Shown here in pieces: positions 6,435 through 13,656 of a stretch of DNA of 14,230 nt; positions within the stretch are counted from its first letter, which is position 1; every line of letters starts with the position of its first letter. The DNA comes from Hyphomonadaceae bacterium. GTDB taxonomy: Bacteria > Pseudomonadota > Alphaproteobacteria > Caulobacterales > Hyphomonadaceae. The stretch is from positions 1-14,230 of the forward strand of contig JAUYSA010000176.1 in NCBI GenBank assembly GCA_030696545.1, written 5' to 3'. The notes under the pieces were generated by a model, which saw only the letters and a list, made by a program, of their open reading frames with translations, did no database searches and had not been told where the DNA came from. Both the position numbers and the translations under genes were made by a program.

Positions 6435-7889
6435 TCATACGAACTCCCCCTCGAAGACACTTGCACGCGCACGCGCGAGGCTCGCGGACGTGACACGATC
6501 TGCGCCGTCCACGCGCGCGGCGCGCTCGGCCGCATCACGCAGTCGCTTGGCAGCGGAAATGCGAACCAGAACGGGCTGCGCCTCGATGAACTTGTCGAAC
6601 GCGGCTTTGGCGGCATCATCCCAGGCGATCTCGACATGCGAGCGCGCCGGCGTCGCGTCGATCTTGTCCATCTGTCCGGCGAGCGGGAGAATGTGGAAGA
6701 GCGCGTCGAACAGTGCGTTGCAGACTTCTTGGATCAGGTAGGTCGCGCCGGCATAGCCCATGAAAGGCGTTCCAGTGTGGCGGCGGATGACGGCGCCGGG
6801 GAAGGACGCAGGAATGTAGCAGGCGCGCGAGCCCAGCTCGGCCATATACATCCGCTCGTTTACACTGCCGAACATCACGAGCGGCGGCGTCGTGCGGATG
6901 GCTTCACGGACAGCGATGTTGTCGGGCTTGACCCCGGCTGCGCGCGAGAAGGAGAAGGTGCAAGGCAGGCCGAGATCGTTCTCGAGGAAATTTCGAACGC
7001 CGCGGGCGTAGGTTTCGTTGGCCACGATCGCGAAGCTGGCTGTGCCGAAGAAGTCCTGCGTCACCGAGCGCCAGAGATCCCACACCGGCTTGATCGTGGT
7101 GTGCTTCTCGCGGGTGATGAAGGGCTCGGGGTCGAGGCCCGTAAGTTCGCCGAGCTTGCGGAGGAAAAGCGTCGTCGACTCCAGCCCGATGGGCGCCTGC
7201 AAATAGGGTCGCTCCAGAGTCTCGCAGAGCTGGCGACCGAACTCGCGATACATGCACACATTCACTTCGGCAAGCGGCAGCATCTTGACGTCGGCCAGAT
7301 GGCTGCCGAGCGGGAAGACCATGTTCACTTGCGCGCCGATGCCCTCGATCAGGCGGCGGATCTCGGCGAGGTCGGAGGGCAGGTTGAACATGCCGTACAT
7401 CGGGCCGATGATGTTGACCTTGGGCTTCTCGCCTTCCTTGCGCGGCTTCAGCTTAGGCACTTTCTTGGTGCCGAACTGGGTCCAGAGCCAGGTGAGCGCG
7501 CGGTTGGCGCTCTGCCACTGATCTTCGTCGATCGTACGCGGCAGGAAGCGCTGGATGTTGGTGCCTTCGGGCGTGACGCCGCCGCCGATCATTTCGGAAA
7601 TCGATCCGGTCACGACGACTGCAGGCAGATCGCGGTCGAGCGTTTTCCAGGCGCGCTTCATCGCGCCTTCCGTTCCGGTCTTGCCGAGCTCTTCCTCGCC
7701 CAGGCCCGTCACGACGATCGGCAGCTCATGCGGCGGCAGGCCGTCCGTGTAGTGGAGCACGGATGTGACGGGCAGATTCTCGCAGCCGACCGGGCCATCG
7801 ATGATGACCTGCAGGCCCTTGATCGCGGTGAAGGCGTAAACGGCGCCCCAATAGCCGCCGGCGCGATCATGATCGAAGATGAGCGTCAT
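6435..7889 (-). CDS. bchZ: Chlorophyllide a reductase subunit Z
   Basis: BchZ forms the catalytic NB-type component of chlorophyllide a oxidoreductase with BchY. Using electrons from BchX, the enzyme reduces the C7-C8 bond on the way to bacteriochlorophyllide a. The 484-residue protein starts MTLIFDHDRAGGYWGAVYAF, typical of the family. Cys36 in VGCENLP corresponds to the single BchZ cysteine ligand of the shared [4Fe-4S] cluster (Cys35 in the characterised enzyme). The ATG at 7889-7887 overlaps the bchY stop as ATGA. The frame is open far upstream inside bchY, but that part has no family similarity. This is the last bch gene before puf. Confidence 0.97.
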   Translation of the reverse strand: MTLIFDHDRAGGYWGAVYAFTAIKGLQVIIDGPVGCENLPVTSVLHYTDGLPPHELPIVVTGLGEEELGKTGTEGAMKRAWKTLDRDLPAVVVTGSISEMIGGGVTPEGTNIQRFLPRTIDEDQWQSANRALTWLWTQFGTKKVPKLKPRKEGEKPKVNIIGPMYGMFNLPSDLAEIRRLIEGIGAQVNMVFPLGSHLADVKMLPLAEVNVCMYREFGRQLCETLERPYLQAPIGLESTTLFLRKLGELTGLDPEPFITREKHTTIKPVWDLWRSVTQDFFGTASFAIVANETYARGVRNFLENDLGLPCTFSFSRAAGVKPDNIAVREAIRTTPPLVMFGSVNERMYMAELGSRACYIPASFPGAVIRRHTGTPFMGYAGATYLIQEVCNALFDALFHILPLAGQMDKIDATPARSHVEIAWDDAAKAAFDKFIEAQPVLVRISAAKRLRDAAERAARVDGADRVTSASLARARASVFEGEFV

Positions 7890-9439
7890 GTGCCCACCGC
7901 CTCTTCCGCCGCGCGGGAGGCAGCCATCGTCTTGGCGTAGCGCGCCTTGAACTCCGGACGATCCTGCGGCGTGTCTTCCCAGACGCCTGCGGCGTGGCCG
8001 GTGCCGACACCTTCGAAGAATTCGGTCATCCGGTCGAAGCGGCCCTTGTTGGCGAGGGCGGCGTTGACGACCGTCGCAAGGGAACCCGCGCCGGCGGGGC
8101 CCATCAGGGGGCGCGCGGAGATGAGATTCGTGAAATAGAGCGACGGGATCGAGCGCTCCTTGGCGTGCTGCACCACGGGCGTCGTGCCGATTGCGAGATC
8201 GGGCCCGAACTCGTGGATCGCGGCGATGTCCTGCTCCAGCGAGGCGCGGTACTGGATGCGGACGCCCTTGGACTCGAGCCACTGACGATCGGGCTCGGAC
8301 CATGGCGTGCGTGGGCAAGCAGTGCCGACATACGGCACGTCCGCGCCGCTCTCGATCAGCAGGCGGGCGACGAGAAGTTCGGAGCCTTCATAGCCAGATA
8401 CCGTTACGCGGCCCTTGATCGGCGAGCCGGCGAGTGCGGCGGTGATCGCGGACAGGGTCTTGTTCTTGGCGGCGTCGATCTTCTCCTGGGAGACGCCGCA
8501 GGCATTGCCGATCGCGTCGAGCCATGCCGCCGTTCCGTCACGACCGACCGGCGCCGAGCCGATAACCTTGCGGCCTGCTGCTTCGAATTCGCGGACCGAA
8601 GCGGTGTAGAAGGGATGCATGGCGGCGACCACGGCGCAGTCCAGCGCGCTATAGAGTTCGCGCCATTCGCGGGTCGGCACGACAGGGCCCGCTGCGAGGC
8701 CCATCGGGGCCAGCATCATGCCGATGCCGACCGGATCGGCGGGGAACATTTCGCCGAGCAGCGTGACCGTCGGCATCGAGGCGCGTTCGCGCGGCGCGGC
8801 GACAGGCCCCTGCTCCGCTTCGTTGCGTGCGTATTTCAGCATCGCGCCGGCGAGGACGTCTTTCGCCTCGGCATGCGTCGGAACGCCGAAGCCCGGCACG
8901 TCGATGCCGATGATGCGGACGCCGTTGATCTCCTTCGGCAGCAGCTGAAGCGGAACGCCCGAGGCGGTCGGCACGCAGAGATTGGTGATGATGATCGTGT
9001 CGTACAGTTCCGGATCGGCCAGCTTGAACACCGCTTCGCGGATGTCCTCGAACAACTTGCCAGTCACCAGCGTTTCGGAGTTGAAGGGCACGTAGCCGAC
9101 AGAGCGTCGCGCGCCGTAGAAGTGCGATGTGAAGGTCAGGCCGTAAACGCAGCAGGCGGAGCCTGACAAGATCGTCGCCGTGCGCCGCATACGCAGGCCG
9201 ACGCGCAGGCTGCCGAAGGCGGGACACATGCTCTGAGGCTGGTCGTGCGGACCTTTGGGATAGTCCTTGGCGTAACGCTCCAGCACTTCAGACTTGCCGG
9301 CGCTGGCGGCAGCCTTGTGCAGTTCTTCTGCGCCGGCATGACAGCCGGAGCCCTCAGCAGGAACGCTGGCGCTGGCGACGTCAGTGGCGTCGTAGCCGGG
9401 GGCGTCGCGTGGCGCTTCTGAGGGATCGCGGTCAGTCAT
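7886..9439 (-). CDS. bchY: Chlorophyllide a reductase subunit Y
   Basis: BchY is the second NifDK-like subunit of chlorophyllide a reductase. Three cluster-ligand cysteines are visible: Cys72 (SMCPAFGSLRVG), Cys97 (GSACCVYGLTF) and Cys155 (TNLCVPTASG). Each is exactly 10 residues beyond the published ligands Cys62/87/145, so the 517-residue protein is slightly extended at its N-terminus. The first 50 residues are polar and poorly structured (Asp, Ala, Pro, Ser). ATG 9439 follows the bchX stop by 3 nt and has no clear Shine-Dalgarno sequence, so translation is probably coupled. The gene lies in the same reading frame as bchX, separated from it only by TGA TGC. Confidence 0.97.
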   Translation of the reverse strand: MTDRDPSEAPRDAPGYDATDVASASVPAEGSGCHAGAEELHKAAASAGKSEVLERYAKDYPKGPHDQPQSMCPAFGSLRVGLRMRRTATILSGSACCVYGLTFTSHFYGARRSVGYVPFNSETLVTGKLFEDIREAVFKLADPELYDTIIITNLCVPTASGVPLQLLPKEINGVRIIGIDVPGFGVPTHAEAKDVLAGAMLKYARNEAEQGPVAAPRERASMPTVTLLGEMFPADPVGIGMMLAPMGLAAGPVVPTREWRELYSALDCAVVAAMHPFYTASVREFEAAGRKVIGSAPVGRDGTAAWLDAIGNACGVSQEKIDAAKNKTLSAITAALAGSPIKGRVTVSGYEGSELLVARLLIESGADVPYVGTACPRTPWSEPDRQWLESKGVRIQYRASLEQDIAAIHEFGPDLAIGTTPVVQHAKERSIPSLYFTNLISARPLMGPAGAGSLATVVNAALANKGRFDRMTEFFEGVGTGHAAGVWEDTPQDRPEFKARYAKTMAASRAAEEAVGT

Positions 9440-9442
9440 GCA

Positions 9443-10432
9443 TCATACCGCGTCGTAAATGACTTCGAGGGTGGGCTTCTCGACGTAGGTCGCGCCGCGC
9501 ATGTCGGCCTGGCTGGCCGGCTTGAGGACAACGCCGCCGCCGACCTGGTCCGCCTTGAAGAGACCGAGCAACTGGTCTTGCGTCAGCGGCGTGGGACGAA
9601 CGGGAGGCGCAGTCGCGACGTTGGCGGCAAGACCTTCGAACATCGGGCCCCAGCGATCGCCGGGCGTGCCGATGATCTGGTAGTTGGCCGACTTGCGGCG
9701 GATGTCCTCGTCGGCGGGGATAGCGCAGAGGACGGGGATGCCGACGGCCGCGGCAAATGCAGCCGCTTCGCCCGTGCCGTCATCCTTGTTGATTAGCATG
9801 CCGGCGACGCCGACGTTTCCGCCAAGCTTGCGGAAGTATTCCACCGCCGAGCAGACATTGTTTGCGACGTAAAGTGATTGCAGGTCGTTCGAGCCGACGA
9901 CGATCACCTTCTGGCACATGTCGCGCGCGATCGGCAGGCCGAAGCCGCCGCAGACCACGTCGCCCAGGAAGTCGAGCAGGACGTAGTCGAAGCCCCAGTC
10001 GTGGAAGCCGAGCTTTTCGAGAAGTTCGAAGCCGTGGATGATGCCACGTCCGCCGCAACCGCGCCCGACTTCAGGGCCGCCGAGTTCCATCGCGAAGACG
10101 CCATCGCGCTGGAAGCAGACATCCTCGATGCGCACTTCATCGCCGGCGGCCTTCTTGCGTGAGGATGTCTCGATGATGGTTGGACAGGCCTTGCCGCCGA
10201 ACAGGAGTGAGGTGGTGTCTGACTTGGGGTCGCAGCCGATCAGCAGCACGCGCTTGCCCTGCTGGGCCATCATGTAACTGAGGTTGGCGAGGGCAAAGCT
10301 CTTGCCGCTGCCGCCCTTACCGTAGATGGCGATGATCTGCGTTTCCTTCGTGACTTCGCCGGTTGGCACGGGATCCGGCTCGATGGCCGCTTCCCTGCGT
10401 AGAGCCCGATTGTCCAGCAGGGTCACACTCAT
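9443..10432 (-). CDS. bchX: Chlorophyllide a reductase iron protein (BchX)
   Basis: BchX is the NifH-like ATPase that donates electrons to BchYZ. The 329-residue protein has the P-loop YGKGGSGKS (37-45), GCDPKSDTT (67-74) as the switch region, and the two cysteines that bridge the dimer [4Fe-4S] cluster, Cys126 in GRGCGGRG and Cys161 in DVVCGGFG. The start is ATG at 10432-10430, with GGAG 11 nt upstream. It overlaps the bchC stop as ATGA. An in-frame codon 36 nt further upstream would add 12 residues inside bchC and is less likely. Only three bases separate its TGA from bchY. Confidence 0.97.
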   Translation of the reverse strand: MSVTLLDNRALRREAAIEPDPVPTGEVTKETQIIAIYGKGGSGKSFALANLSYMMAQQGKRVLLIGCDPKSDTTSLLFGGKACPTIIETSSRKKAAGDEVRIEDVCFQRDGVFAMELGGPEVGRGCGGRGIIHGFELLEKLGFHDWGFDYVLLDFLGDVVCGGFGLPIARDMCQKVIVVGSNDLQSLYVANNVCSAVEYFRKLGGNVGVAGMLINKDDGTGEAAAFAAAVGIPVLCAIPADEDIRRKSANYQIIGTPGDRWGPMFEGLAANVATAPPVRPTPLTQDQLLGLFKADQVGGGVVLKPASQADMRGATYVEKPTLEVIYDAV

Positions 10433-11364
10433 GCGCACTTTCTCCAGTCCAGGACCATTTTGAGGCACGCACTATCGGTGAACGCTGTTGCATAAGCGTC
10501 CCCGGCATTTTCCGGGACCTGCTCATGCGTGATGAGGCCGTCCAGCGACAGTCCTCCGACGCGCAGGAGCGCCTGGGTCGACCGCAGATCTTCGGGCTTC
10601 CATTCTGCGGCGACGCGGAAGCGCGCCTCACGCATAAATGTGGGCACAAACGAGAAGGACAGGCGGTCTTCGTAGAAGCCCGCCAGAACGATTTCACCGC
10701 CCTTGGCGAGTCGCTTGACGAACGTGTCGAGCAGGGCTCCAGCGCCGCTCGCGTCGCAAATGGCGGCGTAGTCGTTGCGCGTGTCGTGCTCGGGATCGAG
10801 AACTTCGTAGCCCACCGCGCCATCGCGCCGCTGCGCGTTCGTCTCCCACACGGTCGGCGCGGGCGCGCCCATGGCGACTGTGAGGCGCGCAAGCAACCTG
10901 CCGAGCACGCCGTGTCCGACAATCAGCTCAGGCGGCTGTCCGCCGGCGATGGCGTGATAGGCGGTCGCGGCAAGCGCGATCAGCACGCCGCGCGCACCAA
11001 GCTCTTCAGGGATCGCGATTGCGCGTGCGCTCGGAGCGATCAACGTCCGCGCTGCGCCGCCAAACAGTCCGCGCGCGTCCTTGTAGCAAGTCGCGCCGGG
11101 GATGAAGACGTTCTCGCCAATGCGATGCGCGGCGTTGGCGCCGGCGGCGATGATGCGACCAACGGATTCGTAACCGGGCACCAGCGGATAACCCATACCG
11201 GGAAACTGCGGCATGCGGCCCGTCCACAGCAGGCGCTCCGTGCCCGTGCTGATTCCGCTCCAGGAAATCTCGATCACGACGTCGTTTTCACCGACCGCGT
11301 TGAGCGCAAGGCTGCGCACCGCGATCTTCTCGGGACCTTCCAGAACGATAGCGACAGTCTGCAT
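10429..11364 (-). CDS. bchC: Bacteriochlorophyllide 3-(1-hydroxyethyl) dehydrogenase
   Basis: BchC oxidises the C3 hydroxyethyl group to the acetyl group characteristic of bacteriochlorophyll a. It is a medium-chain dehydrogenase/reductase-type protein of 311 residues. Visible are the N-terminal block MQTVAIVLEGPEKIAVRSL, SWSGISTGTERLLWTGRMP, PLVPGYESVGRI, and the nucleotide-binding VGHGVLG (149-155). The start is ATG at 11364, with GGAG 5 nt before it. A GTG at 11409 is in frame but would lie almost at the predicted transcription start and lacks a ribosome site. The gene is first in the tightly overlapped bchCXYZ set, has its own promoter region, and follows crtF after 218 nt. Confidence 0.95.
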   Translation of the reverse strand: MQTVAIVLEGPEKIAVRSLALNAVGENDVVIEISWSGISTGTERLLWTGRMPQFPGMGYPLVPGYESVGRIIAAGANAAHRIGENVFIPGATCYKDARGLFGGAARTLIAPSARAIAIPEELGARGVLIALAATAYHAIAGGQPPELIVGHGVLGRLLARLTVAMGAPAPTVWETNAQRRDGAVGYEVLDPEHDTRNDYAAICDASGAGALLDTFVKRLAKGGEIVLAGFYEDRLSFSFVPTFMREARFRVAAEWKPEDLRSTQALLRVGGLSLDGLITHEQVPENAGDAYATAFTDSACLKMVLDWRKCA

Positions 11365-11419
11365 TTGGTCTCCGACGTCCCGCCAACACCCAACGCAAAA
11401 TATGTTCACGTGAATGCAG

Positions 11420-11463
11420 TGTAAGATTACTTGGACGCTTTAGAGTGTCAATCACATGAGACG
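11420..11463 (-). promoter_or_regulatory. bchC promoter with tandem PpsR/CrtJ-like operators
   Basis: Two 18-bp elements follow the TGT-N12-ACA pattern with a single change of the last base in each: TGTAAGATTACTTGGACG (11420-11437) and TGTCAATCACATGAGACG (11446-11463), + strand. They are separated by exactly 8 bp, the arrangement known for PpsR/CrtJ at the R. capsulatus bchC promoter. Reading towards bchC, the distal element ends in a perfect -35 (TTGACA, 11451-11446). The proximal one contains a weak -10 candidate (TAATCT, 11429-11424) after a 16-bp spacer. Occupancy would block RNA polymerase. The predicted leader is roughly 50 nt. Confidence 0.78.
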
Positions 11464-11582
11464 CCTATTCGGGCGTTTGAATCTCGCTACGGCTCGGTAT
11501 TTTGCTCGTAATCGCGTGATGATTGCGATCGACGTAAGGTAACGAACGCAACTCTGGACGCGACCGCGGACGGCGGATGGAA
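11464..11582. other. Intergenic region downstream of crtF
   Basis: This is the remainder of the crtF-bchC gap. I see no gene and no clear terminator for crtF. A 5-bp inverted repeat (ACGCC / GGCGT around 11461-11476) is present but has no T-run in the crtF direction. Read-through from crtEF into bchC is therefore possible. Confidence 0.4.
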
Positions 11583-12683
11583 TCAGGTCTCGGCCACCAG
11601 CACACGCAGCAGGCTCGGGGTTCGCACACGCAGCAATCGGACGCGCCCAAATCCAGCACGCTTGGCAAATCCGCCGATCTCTTCGGGCGAACGCGCCTCA
11701 CCCCGCCCCATCGCCAGCAGGTAGAAACCGAAATACGCATCCCCGACGCGTCCCCGGCCCGACGCAGCCGACATGGGCTCGGCGATCAGCAGCTTCCCGC
11801 CAGGCGCCAGCGCCGCTCGAGCTGACGCCAGGAGCTGCGTGACGCCGTCGTCGTCGTGGTCGTGCAGAATGCGGATGAGGGTGATGAGGTCCGCGCCGGA
11901 TGGCAGAGGGTCTGTCAGGAAGCTTCCTTCGTGGAAAGTCGCCCGCGACGCGAGTGGCTGCAGGACCTTGCGCGCCCGCTGAACGACCGCCGGAAGATCG
12001 AACAGGCGCAGATTCAGATGCGGCCAGCGCGCGCCAACCGCCGACAGGAAAGCGCCTTCTCCACCGCCGACATCCATCACGGTGCGATGCCGCCGCATTG
12101 GATATGCATCAAGCACATCAGCAGCCACGGCCGGCTGAGTCGCCGCCATCAGAGCGGAATAAGCGGCAACTGCATCTTCACTGGCTTTTGCTGGATCTCC
12201 CGACGTCGCATAGGGCCAATACTGGGCCAGATGCTCACCTCGTCCACGTCGCATTAGCCCGACCGGGTCCTGCATATCCGCGTATAGACTGTCATGATGG
12301 CGGATCATCTCGCCAAGCCCGGCATTGCCCAGAAGCGCTGCACCTTGCGGCCCCAGCGCATATTGTCCGCCAATCGGCTCAACCAGATCAAGTGCAGCAG
12401 CAGCACGCAGCAACCGCGACAACTGCTCCGGGGGCATATCCAGCTTGGCAGCGAGATCGTCGGCGCTACACGGACCGGCCTTCAGTAGGTTGAAGATATC
12501 GAGCCGGACACACGCCGCCAGAACCTGCGAATAGACGAACCCGGCCACGAGATCGAACAGCCCGCGCGTACGGCCGCGCGCGATCGGCCGTGTCAGCGGA
12601 AAATCAGCGGCAAACCTTTGAAAACGGGGGTCTGAAAGGCGTGCGTTGCGCCACTGAACCCAACGCCCGCGCCAGCCGCTCAC
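11583..12683 (-). CDS. crtF: Demethylspheroidene / hydroxyneurosporene O-methyltransferase
   Basis: CrtF methylates the C1-hydroxyl of acyclic carotenoids with S-adenosylmethionine, giving the methoxy end of spheroidene or spirilloxanthin-type pigments. The 366-residue protein has the CrtF N-terminal block (DPRFQRFAADFPLTRPIAR, then LFDLVAGFVYSQVLAACVRL), a winged-helix dimerisation part at about 60-120, the SAM motif VMDVGGGEGAF (202-212), and RILHDHDDD (271-279) before LAPGGKLLIAEP (292-303). The start is GTG at 12683, 6 nt after the crtE stop, with AGAGGG close upstream. The spacing is short, so a slightly different start cannot be excluded. Same transcript as crtE. Confidence 0.95.
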   Translation of the reverse strand: MSGWRGRWVQWRNARLSDPRFQRFAADFPLTRPIARGRTRGLFDLVAGFVYSQVLAACVRLDIFNLLKAGPCSADDLAAKLDMPPEQLSRLLRAAAALDLVEPIGGQYALGPQGAALLGNAGLGEMIRHHDSLYADMQDPVGLMRRGRGEHLAQYWPYATSGDPAKASEDAVAAYSALMAATQPAVAADVLDAYPMRRHRTVMDVGGGEGAFLSAVGARWPHLNLRLFDLPAVVQRARKVLQPLASRATFHEGSFLTDPLPSGADLITLIRILHDHDDDGVTQLLASARAALAPGGKLLIAEPMSAASGRGRVGDAYFGFYLLAMGRGEARSPEEIGGFAKRAGFGRVRLLRVRTPSLLRVLVAET

Positions 12684-12689
12684 AGCCCT

Positions 12690-13562
12690 CTACGCGGCAC
12701 TGCGCGCCAGTTGCTTCGGCGCGAGGCGCATGGCGGAGAAGCGTACCATATCACGCATTTCCTGCGCGCCTTCACACTGAGGCACCGAGGCCACAGCCTG
12801 TTCGACCAGCGCATAAAGCCGCTCAAGGGCGCCGTGAACGCCCCGCTCCGCGACCGCGCTTGGCCGCTTCAGCAAAGCGTCCTGCCCGACGGGCTTGTCG
12901 CACTCGCCCGCGCCGGACTGCAGGGCATCGAGCAAGTCATCCGCCACCTGATAGGCCGCTCCCAGCGTCTCACCAAGCGCGCGCCAGGGCGCTCCGTCAG
13001 CGCCAGCCGCGATCGCGCCCGACGTTGTCGCCGCGACAAACAGAGCGCCGGTTTTCGCCTGATGATAGATATCCAGCGGCGCACTTGGCTCGCTCTCCCA
13101 CGCTTGTCCAGCGACGATTCCGGAGGGCGCACCGACACCACGCGCGATGGTTGTGATCAGGGGCGCGAGCCGTGCGGGTTTAATCGCGGCCGCAACTGCA
13201 AGCCTCTCGAAAGCCATGACGATCAGGGCATCGCCCGTCAGCAAGGCGATCGGTTCCCCATGCACAGTGTGAACGGAGGGCTTGCCCCTACGGAAGTCAG
13301 CATTGTCAAAACACGGTAGGTCGTCATGCACCAGCGACGCGCAATGCAGGAGTTCAACCGCAACAGCCGCAGCATCAGAAATCGCCGGATGGTCATCCCC
13401 GCAGGCGCGGGCAACGGCGAGGGACAAGGTCGGCCGGACACGCGCCCCGCCCGGGAACACCGCATAACGTAGAGCCTTGATCAATCCCGGGGGCGCACTC
13501 GGCGTATCCGCTCCATCGATCGCGGCCTTGAGCGCCGCTTCGATGCGCACCGGTAGCGCCAT
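12690..13562 (-). CDS. crtE: Geranylgeranyl diphosphate synthase
   Basis: CrtE adds isopentenyl units to form geranylgeranyl diphosphate, used by phytoene synthase and for the bacteriochlorophyll esterifying alcohol. The 290-residue protein carries the first aspartate-rich motif HDDLPCFDNADFRRG (Asp80, Asp81, Asp86), the GDALIVMAFE helix (110-119), and the second motif YQVADDLLD (205-213; Asp208, 209, 212). The first motif has the DDxxxxD spacing normal in bacterial GGPP synthases. ATG 13562 is preceded by AGGGAG at 6 nt. The gene is divergent from crtD across a 94-nt region holding a PpsR-like operator. It pairs functionally with idi at the other end of the window. Confidence 0.96.
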   Translation of the reverse strand: MALPVRIEAALKAAIDGADTPSAPPGLIKALRYAVFPGGARVRPTLSLAVARACGDDHPAISDAAAVAVELLHCASLVHDDLPCFDNADFRRGKPSVHTVHGEPIALLTGDALIVMAFERLAVAAAIKPARLAPLITTIARGVGAPSGIVAGQAWESEPSAPLDIYHQAKTGALFVAATTSGAIAAGADGAPWRALGETLGAAYQVADDLLDALQSGAGECDKPVGQDALLKRPSAVAERGVHGALERLYALVEQAVASVPQCEGAQEMRDMVRFSAMRLAPKQLARSAA

Positions 13563-13602
13563 GACCGTCTCCCTGACATGGACACCGAGATAAACCCGGC
13601 GC

Positions 13603-13620
13603 TGTCATGTAGATTGGACA
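13603..13620. promoter_or_regulatory. PpsR/CrtJ-type operator in the crtE-crtD divergent promoter
   Basis: TGTCATGTAGATTGGACA fits the full consensus TGTC-N10-GACA without mismatch, and lies between crtE (-) and crtD (+). For crtE, a candidate -35 TTGACT (13639-13634) and weak -10 CAATCT (13616-13611), 17 bp apart, place the operator over the -10. In Rhodobacter, crt genes are repressed by PpsR/CrtJ under oxygen. I see only one full site here, not a tandem pair. A possible crtD promoter (TTGGAC at 13614-13619) is weak. Confidence 0.75.
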
Positions 13621-13656
13621 CATGATAGCGTCCAGTCAATCGGATTTGGAGTGGGT

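Noticed and set aside
6266..6637. Upstream extension of the pufB reading frame into bchZ
   Set aside because: The extra residues are basic and unstructured with no LH1 similarity, and the internal ATG at 6265 has a strong GGAGG site and gives the family N-terminus.
6636..7940. Long open frame of 434 codons on the + strand opposite bchZ
   Set aside because: It lies antisense to a clearly recognisable BchZ, has an Arg/His/Asp-rich composition typical of GC-rich shadow frames, and has no ribosome site or known motif.
7890..8318. Upstream extension of the bchZ frame inside bchY
   Set aside because: The added residues do not resemble BchZ. The ATGA overlap with bchY gives the expected N-terminus MTLIFDHDRAGG.
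7994..9166. Open frame of 390 codons on the + strand opposite bchY
   Set aside because: Antisense shadow of bchY with a similarly skewed composition and no domain signature.
10363..11424. Open frame of 353 codons on the + strand opposite bchC and the start of bchX
   Set aside because: It covers a gene with clear BchC motifs and the bchC promoter elements. The translation shows no recognisable family.
11461..11476. Inverted repeat downstream of crtF considered as a terminator
   Set aside because: The stem is only about 5-7 bp and no T-run follows in the crtF direction.
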